A DNA stretch of 64,000 nt from Dechloromonas sp. A34 (lineage in GTDB: Bacteria; Pseudomonadota; Gammaproteobacteria; Burkholderiales; Rhodocyclaceae): the NCBI RefSeq assembly GCF_026261605.1, contig NZ_CP102486.1, positions 1,240,001 to 1,304,000 of the forward strand, in the 5' to 3' direction. Shown here piece by piece: positions 7,679 through 16,643 of this stretch; the stretch's first letter is position 1, and every line of letters begins with the position of its first letter. The notes beneath the pieces were generated by a model. That model made no database searches. It was not told where the DNA came from and saw nothing but the letters and a program-made list of their open reading frames with translations. A program made the translations under genes and the position numbers.

Positions 7679-7779
7679 TCTGTCATTGCGTCCAGGAAGC
7701 TGGCTCCCTATCACCTAGTTACAAAGAACTAGCCATCTCCTCTCATTCGAACTAGGTGCCTCCTGTCAGCGGTATCTGC

Positions 7780-7793
7780 TTGATACAAATCAA
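7780..7793 (+). promoter_or_regulatory. FNR/CRP-family box (TTGAT-N4-ATCAA) upstream of napD
   Basis: TTGATACAAATCAA is a perfect FNR-type palindrome, centred about 85 bases before the napD ATG. Anaerobic activation of nap by an FNR/Dnr-type regulator is expected; which paralogue binds cannot be told from the site. Confidence 0.75.
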
Positions 7794-7871
7794 GTCTTTG
7801 GGGGGTAGGATGCGGATCATTGCCATCCATAGCAGCTCTTGACTGCAAATCGTCCAGGAGGATCAGGCCGG

Positions 7872-8129
7872 ATGAATATCTCCAGTGCCATTTTGTACAT
7901 AGCTCCAGCACGCCTCGAGGAGGCCTGTGCCGCGTTGCTCCAGTTGCCGGGGGTGGAGATTCATGCCCGTACCCCGGAAGGTAAGGTGGTCGTCACGCTG
8001 GAAGACGACGATACGAATTCGGCTGCGGACAGTTACGTGGCTTTGCATGGTCTTCCCGGCGTCGCATCGGTAGCCATGGTTTATCAATATAGCGGCGACG
8101 AGTCAGATACCGAGGAGGTAGAGGCGTGA
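7872..8129 (+). CDS. napD: NapD, chaperone for NapA maturation
   Basis: 85 aa from ATG 7872, preceded by AGGAGG at the right distance; the open frame extends 11 codons upstream but without a better start. The protein is a small ferredoxin-like fold ([40 protein letters not shown]) typical of NapD, which binds the Tat signal peptide of NapA and holds back export until the cofactor is in. It overlaps napA by four bases (GTGA), so the two are translationally coupled. Confidence 0.92.
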   Translation: MNISSAILYIAPARLEEACAALLQLPGVEIHARTPEGKVVVTLEDDDTNSAADSYVALHGLPGVASVAMVYQYSGDESDTEEVEA

Positions 8130-10639
8130 AGCTCAATCGACGGGATTTCATCAAGGCCAACGCAGCAGCAGCGGCCATTTCGGCAGCCGGCTTGCCGGCG
8201 GCCAGCGCAGTGGCAGCACCGCAGAAGGACGAAATTCGCTGGGACAAGGCGCCCTGCCGCTTTTGCGGCACCGGCTGCAGCGTGCTGGTCGGTACCCAGG
8301 ACGGCCGCGTCGTGGCCACCCAAGGCGACCCGGATGCGCCGGTCAATCGCGGTCTGAACTGCATCAAGGGCTATTTCCTCTCCAAGATCATGTACGGCAG
8401 CGACCGCCTGAAGACGCCGCTGTTGCGCATGAAGGATGGCAAGTACGACAAGAACGGCGATTTTTCGCCGATTTCCTGGAAACAGGCCTTCGACATCATG
8501 GAAGAGAAGGCCAAGGCGACCTTGAAGGCCAAGGGGCCGAACGGCCTGGCGATGTTCGGATCCGGCCAATGGACGGTCTGGGAGGGCTACGCTGCCGCCA
8601 AGCTGATGAAGGCCGGCTTCCGCACCAACAATCTCGATCCCAATGCCCGCCACTGCATGGCCTCGGCTGTTGCCGGGTTTATGCGCACCTTCGGCATCGA
8701 CGAGCCGATGGGCTGCTACGACGACATCGAGCATGGCGACGCCTTCGTGCTCTGGGGCTCGAACATGGCCGAGATGCATCCGATTCTCTGGACGCGGATC
8801 ACCGACCGCAAGCTGTCCTCAAAGAACGTCAAGGTTGCCGTGCTCTCGACTTTCGAGCACCGCTCCTACGAGCTGGCCGACATCCCGATGATCTTCACGC
8901 CGCAGACGGATCTGGCGATCCTCAATTACATCGCCAACTACATCATCCAGAACGGAAAGGTGAATCAGGCTTTCGTCGACAAGAACATCAATTTCAAGAA
9001 GAGCGCCACCGACATCGGTTATGGCCTGCGCCCGACGCATGCCCTGGAAAAGGATGCGACCAGCAATGGTTATCCTGGTGCCGACGGCAAGCCGAAGGGC
9101 GATACCGGCAAGTCCGAAGCGATCACCTTCGAGGAATACAAGAAATTCGTCGCCGACTACACAGTCGAGAAGGTTTCCAAGCTGTCTGGCGTCGCCCAGA
9201 AGGACCTCAAGGCGCTGGCCGAGCTCTATGCCGATCCGAAGATCAAGGTCGTCTCGTTCTGGACCATGGGCTTCAACCAGCATACCCGTGGCACCTGGGC
9301 CAACAACCTCGTCTATAACATCCACCTGCTGACCGGCAAGATTTCCGAGCCAGGCAACAGCCCGTTCTCGCTGACCGGCCAGCCGTCTGCCTGCGGCACG
9401 GCGCGCGAAGTCGGTACCTTCTCGCATCGTCTGCCGGCCGACATGGTCGTCACCAATCCCGAGCACCGCAAGCACACCGAAGAGCTGTGGGGGCTGCCGG
9501 AAGGCACCATCCCCGACAAGGTCGGTTTCCACGCGGTGGCCATGGCGCGGGCGCTGAAGGACGGCAAGGTCAATTTCTACTGGCAGCAGTGCAACAACAA
9601 CATGCAGGCCGGTCCCAACATCAACGAGGAGCTCTATCCGGGCTGGCGCAAGCCGGAGAACTTCATCGTCGTCTCCGACCCCTACCCGACAGTTTCGGCA
9701 ATGGCAGCCGACCTTATCCTGCCGACCGCGATGTGGGTCGAGAAGGAAGGCGCCTACGGCAATGCCGAGCGCCGCACGCAGTTCTGGCGGCAGCAGGTCA
9801 AGGCGCCGGGCGAGGCACGTTCCGACCTCTGGCAGCTGATCGAGTTCGCCAAGCGCTTCAAGATGGAGGAAGTCTGGCCGGAAGAACTGCTGGCCAAGGC
9901 GCCGAAGCTCAAGGGCAAGACGATGTATGACGCGCTGTTCGCCAACGGCGTGGTTAACAAGTTCAAGGCCACGGAAATCCAGCCCGGCTTCGACAACGAC
10001 GAAGCCAAGCTCCTCGGTTTCTACGCGCAGAAGGGGTTGTTCGAGGAATACGCCGCCTTCGGTCGCGGCCACGGCCATGACCTGGCGCCGTTCGAAACCT
10101 ATCACCAGGCTCGCGGCCTGCGCTGGCCGGTAGTTGGGGGCAAGGAAACGCTATGGCGCTTCCGCGAAGGCTACGATCCTTACGTCAAGAAGGGCGAGGG
10201 CGTAAAGTTCTACGGCCACAAGGACGGCAAGGCAGTGATCTTCGCGCTGCCTTACCAGCCGGCTGCCGAGGTTCCGGATAAGGATTTCGACCTTTGGATG
10301 TCCACCGGTCGCGTCCTTGAGCACTGGCACACCGGCACCATGACTCGCCGCGTCCCCGAACTCTACAAGGCTTTCCCGGATGCCGTGGTGTTCATGCATC
10401 CGGACGACGCCAAGGCGCGTGGACTGCAGCGTGGCATGGAGGTCAAGGTGGCTTCGCGCCGTGGCGAAATTCAGTTGCGTGTCGAAACTCGCGGTCGCAA
10501 CAAGCCGCCGCGCGGCCTAGTCTTTATTCCGTTCTTCGACGCTGGCCGCCTGGTCAATAAGTTGACGCTGGATGCGACCTGCCCGATTTCGAAAGAAACC
10601 GATTACAAGAAGTGTGCCGTCAAGGTGACACGGGCCTGA
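8126..10639 (+). CDS. napA: Periplasmic nitrate reductase catalytic subunit NapA
   Basis: 837 aa, GTG start overlapping the napD stop. A Tat signal (RRDFIK at residues 5-10, then an Ala-rich stretch to about 30) sends the folded enzyme to the periplasm. A [4Fe-4S] site uses Cys44, Cys47, Cys51 and Cys79 ([10 protein letters not shown]), and Cys177 (ARHCMAS) is the molybdenum ligand of Nap-type enzymes. The rest matches bis-MGD molybdopterin oxidoreductase domains, with the dinucleotide-binding domain at the C-terminus. It reduces nitrate to nitrite with electrons from NapB. Confidence 0.98.
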   Translation: MKLNRRDFIKANAAAAAISAAGLPAASAVAAPQKDEIRWDKAPCRFCGTGCSVLVGTQDGRVVATQGDPDAPVNRGLNCIKGYFLSKIMYGSDRLKTPLLRMKDGKYDKNGDFSPISWKQAFDIMEEKAKATLKAKGPNGLAMFGSGQWTVWEGYAAAKLMKAGFRTNNLDPNARHCMASAVAGFMRTFGIDEPMGCYDDIEHGDAFVLWGSNMAEMHPILWTRITDRKLSSKNVKVAVLSTFEHRSYELADIPMIFTPQTDLAILNYIANYIIQNGKVNQAFVDKNINFKKSATDIGYGLRPTHALEKDATSNGYPGADGKPKGDTGKSEAITFEEYKKFVADYTVEKVSKLSGVAQKDLKALAELYADPKIKVVSFWTMGFNQHTRGTWANNLVYNIHLLTGKISEPGNSPFSLTGQPSACGTAREVGTFSHRLPADMVVTNPEHRKHTEELWGLPEGTIPDKVGFHAVAMARALKDGKVNFYWQQCNNNMQAGPNINEELYPGWRKPENFIVVSDPYPTVSAMAADLILPTAMWVEKEGAYGNAERRTQFWRQQVKAPGEARSDLWQLIEFAKRFKMEEVWPEELLAKAPKLKGKTMYDALFANGVVNKFKATEIQPGFDNDEAKLLGFYAQKGLFEEYAAFGRGHGHDLAPFETYHQARGLRWPVVGGKETLWRFREGYDPYVKKGEGVKFYGHKDGKAVIFALPYQPAAEVPDKDFDLWMSTGRVLEHWHTGTMTRRVPELYKAFPDAVVFMHPDDAKARGLQRGMEVKVASRRGEIQLRVETRGRNKPPRGLVFIPFFDAGRLVNKLTLDATCPISKETDYKKCAVKVTRA

Positions 10640-10712
10640 CGCCGCGCAGTGCCAAACAAATGAACGAATAAGCGGCCGGAGCAATCCGGCCGTCCATCGG
10701 AGGTAAGAAACC

Positions 10713-11156
10713 ATGAAATTTATCCCTGCTCTGGTGCTGGCGGCCGCTGTACTCCTCTCGGGAGTGAGTGGCGTCGGCGCGCAGGAAAAACTGGTCAACG
10801 AAATCGGTAACGTGACAATCGAGGGGAATTCGAAGGTCGACATGTTCCGGCCTGAAAAGGATCAGGAAACCATTCCCCGGAATTTCCAGAAACAGCCGCC
10901 GTTGATCCCGCACAGCATCAAGGGTTACAACATTACTCAGAACTTCAACAAGTGTATGGATTGTCACTCCAAGGAACGCGCCGATGAAACCGGAGCGACC
11001 AAGGTTGCCAAATCGCACTATCTGGATCGCGAAGACAAGAAACAATCCAATATCTCGCCGCGCCGCTACTTCTGCATGCAATGCCATGTGCCGCAGTTCG
11101 ATGCCAAGCCGCTCGTTGCCAATACCTATAAACCGGCTGCCAAAAAGGGGGAATGA
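10713..11156 (+). CDS. napB: NapB, dihaem cytochrome c subunit
   Basis: 147 aa with a Sec signal peptide (residues 1-23, cleavage near VGAQ) and two haem-binding motifs, CMDCH (81-85) and CMQCH (121-125). It takes electrons from NapC and passes them to NapA in the periplasm. A GGAGG site precedes the ATG. The gap to napA is 73 bases, and napB overlaps napC by 4 bases, so the three stay in one operon. Confidence 0.96.
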   Translation: MKFIPALVLAAAVLLSGVSGVGAQEKLVNEIGNVTIEGNSKVDMFRPEKDQETIPRNFQKQPPLIPHSIKGYNITQNFNKCMDCHSKERADETGATKVAKSHYLDREDKKQSNISPRRYFCMQCHVPQFDAKPLVANTYKPAAKKGE

Positions 11157-11794
11157 TGAGTCTCGAAAAATTTGTGCCCGCCTGGGTCAAGCGCATCGGC
11201 CTGGTTACGGCGTTGCTGCTGTTCGTCGCCGGCGTCGTCTTCTGGGGGGGCTTCAATTGGGCGCTGGAGGCTACCAACAAGGAGGCTTTCTGTATTTCCT
11301 GCCACGAGATGGAGGAAAACGTCTTCCGCGAATATCAGAACACCGTGCATTACACCAACCGCACCGGGGTTCGTGCGACCTGCCCGGACTGCCATGTGCC
11401 CAAGGAATGGGGGCCGAAGATGATCCGCAAGATCCAGGCGTCCAACGAGGTGTTCCACAAGATACTCGGTACCATCGATACGCCGGAGAAGTTCAACGCC
11501 AAACGCGGCCAGCTTGCCCAGAACGAATGGAAGCGGATGAAGGCGAACGACTCGCAGGAGTGCCGCAACTGCCACCGCTACGACTACATGGACTATACCG
11601 AGCAGGGCAACCGTGCGGCCCGCATGCACCCGGTGGCTTTCACCGAGGGCAAGACCTGTATCGACTGCCACAAGGGCATCGCGCACCAGTTGCCAGCGAT
11701 CGACCAGCATATTGGCAAGCAGAATGAAGGTGCGCCGGCTATTTCACATGGCGAGAAGGCGGCCGAGGCGGCAGCGTCCGACGAGAAGAAGTAA
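11153..11794 (+). CDS. napC: NapC, tetrahaem quinol dehydrogenase (NapC/NirT family)
   Basis: 213 aa. One N-terminal membrane anchor (about residues 14-33) is followed by a periplasmic domain with four CxxCH motifs: CISCH 47, CPDCH 77, CRNCH 137 and CIDCH 169. It oxidises menaquinol or ubiquinol and feeds NapB. Two adjacent ATGs (11153, 11156) are possible; the AAGGGGG site fits the second slightly better. The Lys/Ala/Glu-rich tail (after about 185) is not part of the conserved domain. A strong terminator follows, so the operon is napDABC without napE, F, G or H here. Confidence 0.96.
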   Translation: MMSLEKFVPAWVKRIGLVTALLLFVAGVVFWGGFNWALEATNKEAFCISCHEMEENVFREYQNTVHYTNRTGVRATCPDCHVPKEWGPKMIRKIQASNEVFHKILGTIDTPEKFNAKRGQLAQNEWKRMKANDSQECRNCHRYDYMDYTEQGNRAARMHPVAFTEGKTCIDCHKGIAHQLPAIDQHIGKQNEGAPAISHGEKAAEAAASDEKK

Positions 11795-11818
11795 GCCTAT
11801 TTCCGTAGCATGAACATG

Positions 11819-11846
11819 CCCCGGCCTCTGGCCGGGGTTCTCTTTT
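11819..11846 (+). terminator. Terminator of the nap operon
   Basis: An 8-bp GC stem (11819-11826 with 11830-11837), 3-base loop, then TTCTCTTTT. Confidence 0.85.
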
Positions 11847-12015
11847 CTGGATTGCCCCGCGCAGCGCCATGCGAAAAACCACAAAATTTCTTGCAAGGCG
11901 CATGAATAAAGCCTTTCCGGGGCAACACATATTCAAAAAGGTGTGCTACTTTTACCGTGCTGCCGTTCCAACGGCCAGTTTTCTTAATCAAACTCAGGTA
12001 ACAGGAGGCACTTAG

Positions 12016-12315
12016 ATGAATAAATCCGAGCTGGTCGAAGTTGCTGCAAAAGAAGCTGGTATTACCAAGGCTGCTGCCGACAAGGCTCTGTCAGCCATCA
12101 TTGGGGCGGTCGTCAAGACGGTTACCCTGGGGGAGTCTGTCACGCTCGTTGGTTTCGGCACATTCAAGTCCGCGAAGCGCGCCGCGCGCACCGGCAAGAA
12201 CCCAAAAACCGGCGCCACGTTGAAGATTCCGGCGACCACCGTGCCGAAATTCACCGCTGGTACTGCCTTCAAGGCCTCCGTGGCCGCCAAGAAGTCCGCT
12301 GCCAAAAAGAAATAA
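12016..12315 (+). CDS. HU-family DNA-binding protein
   Basis: 99 aa. Starts MNKSELVEVAAKEAGITKAA and carries the HU core (TLVGFGTFKSAKRAARTGKNPKTG), with the DNA-contacting arm around residues 50-75 and a Lys/Ala-rich tail (AAKKSAAKKK). Nucleoid protein that bends DNA as a dimer. An AGGAGG site precedes the ATG and a terminator follows, so it is its own transcription unit. The extended basic tail is longer than in E. coli HU (90 aa). Which HU paralogue it is cannot be decided here. Confidence 0.93.
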   Translation: MNKSELVEVAAKEAGITKAAADKALSAIIGAVVKTVTLGESVTLVGFGTFKSAKRAARTGKNPKTGATLKIPATTVPKFTAGTAFKASVAAKKSAAKKK

Positions 12316-12330
12316 TTTGGCTTACTCTAT

Positions 12331-12362
12331 GCGGGGTCCGTGCATAGCGGGCTCCGCTTTTT
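12331..12362 (+). terminator. Terminator after the HU gene
   Basis: GCGGGGTC (12331-12338) pairs with GGCTCCGC (12350-12357), two wobble pairs, followed by T5. Confidence 0.65.
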
Positions 12363-12370
12363 AATTTGCG

Positions 12371-12712
12371 ATGAACACCTCGAACCCCGAAACCCCGCCT
12401 GAAAATCCGCCCGTTGTGGCTCCGCCCAACGACAATCGTCGACGCCTGCGTGACTTGTTGTCCATTCCGGAGCGTGATCGCACCGATGAACAATGGGATG
12501 AGATCATCGAGCTGGAAATCCAGCTGGCACCCGGCAACCGTATTTCCGGAAACGAGCCGAGCGGCACGCCTGGTCGCGGTCCCATGTCCCACGGCAAGCC
12601 CGGGGGCGGTGGCGGTGCCGGACAGCCGCAGAAGAAGCATCGTCCGCGCACCAACAACAATAACCGTCGTCCGCGCCAGAACAAGCCGCCCACCGGCGGA
12701 AATCCCGCCTGA
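12371..12712 (+). CDS. Low-complexity protein of unknown function
   Basis: 113 aa. A short ordered segment (about 22-55, RRRLRDLLSIPERDRTDEQW) is flanked by a Pro/Asn-rich N-terminus and a Gly/Pro/Asn/Arg-rich C-terminus containing an NNNNRRPRQNK stretch. It is highly basic at the end and probably disordered, which would fit nucleic-acid binding, but no family is recognised. It lies between the HU terminator and a UbiH-type gene, 40 bases before the latter. No clear ribosome-binding site. Confidence 0.6.
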   Translation: MNTSNPETPPENPPVVAPPNDNRRRLRDLLSIPERDRTDEQWDEIIELEIQLAPGNRISGNEPSGTPGRGPMSHGKPGGGGGAGQPQKKHRPRTNNNNRRPRQNKPPTGGNPA

Positions 12713-12752
12713 TCGTTTTGTTTGATTTCGTTGAGGCGGCATAATTGCCGTT

Positions 12753-13916
12753 ATGCAACAATTTGACCTGATCATCGTCGGTGGCGGACTGGCCGGCGCC
12801 AGTCTGGCCACGGCCTTGCGCGACACCCGATTGCGCATCGCCCTGGTGGATAACCAGCCGCCGCGGGCCGCCGCAGGCTGGGACGCGCGAATCTACGCGA
12901 TCAGTCCGGTAAACGCTGCTTTCCTCGAAGCGATCGGCGCCTGGAAACATCTCGATGCGAGCCGTATGGCGCCCATCCGGGCCATGCAGATTGCCGGTGA
13001 CGCGGGCGGAGCGCTGGCGTTTTCGGCCTTCGATACCGGAGTTTCGGAGCTCGGCTGGATCATCGAGTCGTCATTGATGGCGTGCGAACTGTGGGAGAGC
13101 GCCAAGCGCCAGGGTAACCTGACTCTGTTCTGCCCGGCCAGTCCGGCCCAGCTCGAGTTTCGTCACGATGCGGCGATTCTGCAGTTGGGCGACGGCACCG
13201 TGCTTTCCGCCAAGCTGCTGGTCGGGGCCGATGGTCGCGATTCCTGGGTCCGCCAGGCGGCGGGCTTGGCGGCGATCAATACGCCCTACGGCGAAAAAGG
13301 CGTGGTTGCCAATTTTTCGACCGAAAAGCCGCATCGCAATATTGCCTATCAGTGGTTTCGCGACGACGGGGTGCTGGCCTATCTGCCGCTGCCCGGGAAC
13401 CGCATATCCATCGTCTGGTCCACTCCGGATGAAAACGCCGATGCACTGTGCGCCTTGGCGCCGGAACAGTTGTGCGATCGGGTGGCCGAGGCCGGATCCC
13501 GTATCCTGGGCGGGCTTGAGTTGCTGACGCCGGCAGTTGCCTTTCCGTTGCGCCTGATGCGGGTGCCGCAGACGGTGGCGCCGCGTCTGGCGCTGGTGGG
13601 CGACGCCGGGCACGGCATTCATCCGCTGTCGGGGCACGGGATCAATCTCGGTTTTCAGGATGCGAAGGAACTCGCTGCCCTGCTTGCAGCCACCCAGCCA
13701 TGGCAGGATATCGGCGACGAACGCCTGTTGCAGCGCTATCAGCGGGCGCGCAAGGAAGAAACGTTCTTGATGCAGACCACGACGGACGGCCTGCGCCGTC
13801 TGTTTCGGGAAGCGACGCCCGGCCTGCGCACCATTCGTAATATGGGTCTGAATCTGACCAATGGTCTGCCCTTCATAAAAAATGTCCTGGTGCGCTACGC
13901 ACTGGGTGCCCTTTAG
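12753..13916 (+). CDS. UbiH/UbiF/COQ6-family FAD-dependent hydroxylase
   Basis: 387 aa flavin monooxygenase. The FAD site starts at residue 6 (IIVGGGLAGASLA); the DG motif is LLVGADGRDSWVR near 155; the second FAD motif is GDAGHGIHPLSGHGINLG near 288. The family hydroxylates the ring of ubiquinone precursors. Which position (UbiH, UbiF, UbiI or UbiM-like) cannot be told from sequence alone. It ends 9 bases before dsbC, with which it is probably co-transcribed. Confidence 0.88.
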   Translation: MQQFDLIIVGGGLAGASLATALRDTRLRIALVDNQPPRAAAGWDARIYAISPVNAAFLEAIGAWKHLDASRMAPIRAMQIAGDAGGALAFSAFDTGVSELGWIIESSLMACELWESAKRQGNLTLFCPASPAQLEFRHDAAILQLGDGTVLSAKLLVGADGRDSWVRQAAGLAAINTPYGEKGVVANFSTEKPHRNIAYQWFRDDGVLAYLPLPGNRISIVWSTPDENADALCALAPEQLCDRVAEAGSRILGGLELLTPAVAFPLRLMRVPQTVAPRLALVGDAGHGIHPLSGHGINLGFQDAKELAALLAATQPWQDIGDERLLQRYQRARKEETFLMQTTTDGLRRLFREATPGLRTIRNMGLNLTNGLPFIKNVLVRYALGAL

Positions 13917-13925
13917 GAGAATTGC

Positions 13926-14624
13926 ATGTTGAGAAAACTGTTGCCGCTTGTGCTGCTGACATTGACCGGTGCGGCTGCGGCCGACGAGGCGGATGTCAAG
14001 AAGGCGATGGAGGCCAAGCTCGGCGCCAAGGTCGAGAGTGTGACCAAGGCCGGCTATCTCGGCTTGTATGAAGTGTTCTCCGAGGGCAATATCGTCTACA
14101 CCGACGAAAAGGCAACCGCGTTCATCGTTGGTCCGCTGATCGATGGCAAGACCATGAAGAACGTCACCGAAGAGCGCATGCGCAAACTGACCGCGATCAA
14201 GTTCGGCGACCTGCCGCTGGAAAGGGCCATCAAGCAGGTGCGCGGCGACGGCAAGCGCGTGCTGGCAACCTTCGAGGACCCCAATTGCGGTTACTGCAAA
14301 CGGCTGGCTAAGGATATCCAGAAACTGGAGAACGTCACGATCTACACCTTCCTCTATCCCATTCTCTCAGAAGACTCGGTACGCAAGTCGAAGCAGATCT
14401 GGTGCTCGGCCGATCGTGCCAGAGCCTGGAACGACTGGATGGTCGATGGCAAGGCGCCGGCTGGCAAGGAAGACTGCGATACCTCGGCGGTCGGCAAAAA
14501 TCAGGAGTACGGCCGCAAACTGAACATCTCAGGCACACCGACGATGTTCTTCGGCGATGGCGAACGGGTGCCCGGAGCCATGCCGCTCGCCCGAATCGAG
14601 CAGAAACTTGGTCAGGTCCGGTAA
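13926..14624 (+). CDS. dsbC: Thiol:disulfide interchange protein DsbC
   Basis: 232 aa periplasmic disulfide isomerase. The signal peptide is residues 1-19 (cleavage near AAAADE), followed by an N-terminal dimerisation domain (20-80) and a thioredoxin domain with the active site CGYC at 121-124. A second Cys pair (WCSAD... KEDCDT) matches the structural disulfide of DsbC. The cis-Pro loop is SGTPTMFF near 205. An AGGAG site sits just before the ATG. A terminator with a TTCG loop follows. Confidence 0.94.
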   Translation: MLRKLLPLVLLTLTGAAAADEADVKKAMEAKLGAKVESVTKAGYLGLYEVFSEGNIVYTDEKATAFIVGPLIDGKTMKNVTEERMRKLTAIKFGDLPLERAIKQVRGDGKRVLATFEDPNCGYCKRLAKDIQKLENVTIYTFLYPILSEDSVRKSKQIWCSADRARAWNDWMVDGKAPAGKEDCDTSAVGKNQEYGRKLNISGTPTMFFGDGERVPGAMPLARIEQKLGQVR

Positions 14625-14648
14625 ACCGGCCGGCGTTTCGCAATAACA

Positions 14649-14669
14649 GGGCAGCTTCGGCTGCCCTTG
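14649..14669 (+). terminator. Terminator after dsbC
   Basis: A 7-bp stem GGGCAGC/GCTGCCC with TTCG loop (14649-14666), then a weak T-rich stretch. Confidence 0.7.
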
Positions 14670-14909
14670 TCGTTTCCGGGATCGGCTTCCGGAGGCCGGA
14701 TCGAGCCCAAAACACCCTCGGTCGTGGGTGAAGAAAATACCACGATGGCATGCCGGTGGCGGCTCCCCACAAATCCACATAACTCCTTATAAGTCACTTT
14801 AAGTGTCCATTTGGTCGCCTTTGATTTTTAAGGAAAAATTTTCTCAAAAATCACAATAGCAACGATCTGTAAGTCCTTGTTGTGTAAGTAGAAATTACAA
14901 ATTCCTCTA
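14670..14909. other. A/T-rich upstream region of the dcw cluster, no gene seen
   Basis: Bases 14770-14909 are markedly A/T-rich compared with the flanks. I see no coding region or RNA gene; the stretch may act as an upstream promoter element. Confidence 0.5.
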
Positions 14910-14961
14910 TTGACTGTGGGGTGTTGATGTTCTAAAGTGGGAAAACGTGTTGAAAAGTGGG
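14910..14961 (+). promoter_or_regulatory. dcw promoter Pmra with MraZ-type GTGGG repeats
   Basis: TTGACT (14910-14915), 17 bases, TAAAGT (14933-14938) is a likely promoter. GTGGG occurs at 14916, 14937 and 14957, with a degenerate GTGTT at 14947, giving a 10-base period: GTGGG-N5-GTGTT-N5-GTGGG. This is the direct-repeat pattern bound by MraZ. The boxes overlap the -10 and the start region, so autorepression is expected. Confidence 0.75.
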
Positions 14962-14983
14962 TAAACGAGGAGCGAGACGAGGG

Positions 14984-15430
14984 ATGTTCGAAGGGGCGAC
15001 TGCGCTGAGTCTAGATGCCAAGGGGCGTCTTGCCATACCGGCAAGGCACCGCGAGCCCCTGCTCGCCGCCGCCGAAGGCTCGCTCGTGCTGACCGCGCAC
15101 CCGCATCGCTGCCTGCTGCTTTATCCCTCGCCGGCCTGGCAGCCGATTCGCGACCAGATTCTCAAGGCTTCCAGCCTCGATACCCGCGCCGCCTCGATCA
15201 AGCGCGTCCTGGTCGGTAACGCCCGTACGGAAGAGCTCGATTCGGCCGGCCGCATCCTGGTCGCCCCGGAGCTGCGCGAGTACGCCCATCTGGAAAAGAC
15301 GGTCTACCTGGTCGGAATGGGCAGCCATTTCGAAATCTGGAGCGAGGCCGGCTGGAAACAGCAGAACGATCTGGCAGCGGAGGCGCTTTCCGGCGATCTG
15401 CCGCCGGGCTTTGGAGATCTGGTGCTGTGA
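14984..15430 (+). CDS. mraZ: Transcriptional regulator MraZ
   Basis: 148 aa from ATG 14984 ([19 protein letters not shown]), preceded by an Arg-free purine-rich GAGGAG/GAGG stretch; the open frame goes further up but only into the GTGGG boxes. Two SpoVT/AbrB-like repeats carry the family DxKGR motif (residues 10-14) and its second copy ([10 protein letters not shown]). MraZ forms a ring that binds GTGGG repeats and represses its own operon. First gene of the dcw cluster; overlaps rsmH by four bases (GTGA). Confidence 0.95.
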   Translation: MFEGATALSLDAKGRLAIPARHREPLLAAAEGSLVLTAHPHRCLLLYPSPAWQPIRDQILKASSLDTRAASIKRVLVGNARTEELDSAGRILVAPELREYAHLEKTVYLVGMGSHFEIWSEAGWKQQNDLAAEALSGDLPPGFGDLVL

Positions 15431-16353
15431 CCCAGGGTGGCACCCACGTCACGGTGCTGCTCGAAGAGGCGGTTCAAGCGCTGGCGATCAAGGCCGAAGG
15501 TGCCTATATGGATGCCACCTTCGGTCGCGGCGGCCACAGCCGGCTGATCCTTTCCGTGCTCAACGAGAAGGGCCGCCTGGTCGCTCTCGACCGCGATCCG
15601 CAGGCGATCGCCGCGGGGGCGACGATCAACGATTCCCGGTTTCAACTGGTCCATCGCGCCTTCGGCGAAATTGCCGAGGCGGCAGAAGAGGCTGGCGTGC
15701 GGGAGATCGATGGAATTCTGTTTGATGTAGGGGTGTCGTCGCCGCAAATCGACGACGGGGGGCGCGGCTTCAGCTTTCGCCACGATGCGCCGCTCGACAT
15801 GCGGATGGATGTGACGCAGGGCGAGACGGCGGCCGAGTGGCTGGCGCGGGCCGATATAAGGGACATTACGGAGGTCATTAGAAACTATGGCGAAGAACGG
15901 TTTGCTTTCCAGATTGCAAAGAAGGTTGTGGCTGCTCGGCTCGAACAACCTATTGTCACAACAGCTCAGTTCGCGGCCCTCGTACGCGAGACCGTGCGCA
16001 CCCGTGAGCCAGGGCAGGACCCGGCGACGCGCAGCTTTCAAGCTCTACGGATTCATATCAATCAAGAGCTCCGCCAGCTGGAGATAGCCCTGCCGCAGGC
16101 ACTTGAGCTGCTCAAGCCGGGCGGGCGGCTGGTCGTGATCTGCTTTCATTCGCTGGAAGACCGTATCGTCAAGAACTTCATGCGCTCCCAGGCCAACGCC
16201 GACGATCTGCCCAAGGGCCTGCCCTTGCGTGCGGACCAGTTGCCAAAGCCCAAGCTGCGCCTGATCGGCAAGCAACTAAAGCCGTCGGCGGCGGAAGTCG
16301 CTGCCAATCCGCGGGCGCGCAGTGCCGTGATGCGTGTGGCTGAAAAACTGTAA
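15427..16353 (+). CDS. rsmH: 16S rRNA (cytosine1402-N4)-methyltransferase RsmH
   Basis: 308 aa with GTG start overlapping mraZ. SAM-binding motif is [14 protein letters not shown] near residue 30, and [14 protein letters not shown] is the MraW signature. Near the end [25 protein letters not shown] is the conserved C-terminal basic block. It methylates C1402 in the P site of 16S rRNA. Overlaps ftsL by one base (TAATG). Confidence 0.97.
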   Translation: MTQGGTHVTVLLEEAVQALAIKAEGAYMDATFGRGGHSRLILSVLNEKGRLVALDRDPQAIAAGATINDSRFQLVHRAFGEIAEAAEEAGVREIDGILFDVGVSSPQIDDGGRGFSFRHDAPLDMRMDVTQGETAAEWLARADIRDITEVIRNYGEERFAFQIAKKVVAARLEQPIVTTAQFAALVRETVRTREPGQDPATRSFQALRIHINQELRQLEIALPQALELLKPGGRLVVICFHSLEDRIVKNFMRSQANADDLPKGLPLRADQLPKPKLRLIGKQLKPSAAEVAANPRARSAVMRVAEKL

Positions 16354-16643
16354 TGGTCCGTTTCAACATGATCCTCCTGCTGATTGTCGTGATTTGCGCG
16401 CTTGGTGTGGTGACCTCCCAGCACCGCGCGCGCAAGCTCTTTCAGGCCCTGGAAGGGGAGCAGGAGCGGGCACGTCAGCTCGACGTCGAATATGGCCAGT
16501 TGCAGCTTGAAATGTCGACCTGGGCCACCCATCCGCGGATCGAGAAGATCGCCCGCGACCGCCTGCACATGGTGACGCCCGATGCGATCGGCCGTGTCGT
16601 GCCGCCATCCGTCCCGGGCCCGCTCAAAAAGGCGGGCCACTGA
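16353..16643 (+). CDS. ftsL: Cell division protein FtsL
   Basis: 96 aa bitopic protein: a short cytoplasmic end, a membrane helix (about 4-22, MILLLIVVICALGVVTSQ) and a periplasmic coiled coil (ARKLFQALEGEQERARQLDVEYGQL). FtsL joins FtsB and FtsQ and activates FtsI/FtsW at the septum. Sequence is divergent, as in all FtsL; the call rests on topology and its place between rsmH and ftsI. Overlaps ftsI by one base. Confidence 0.92.
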   Translation: MVRFNMILLLIVVICALGVVTSQHRARKLFQALEGEQERARQLDVEYGQLQLEMSTWATHPRIEKIARDRLHMVTPDAIGRVVPPSVPGPLKKAGH

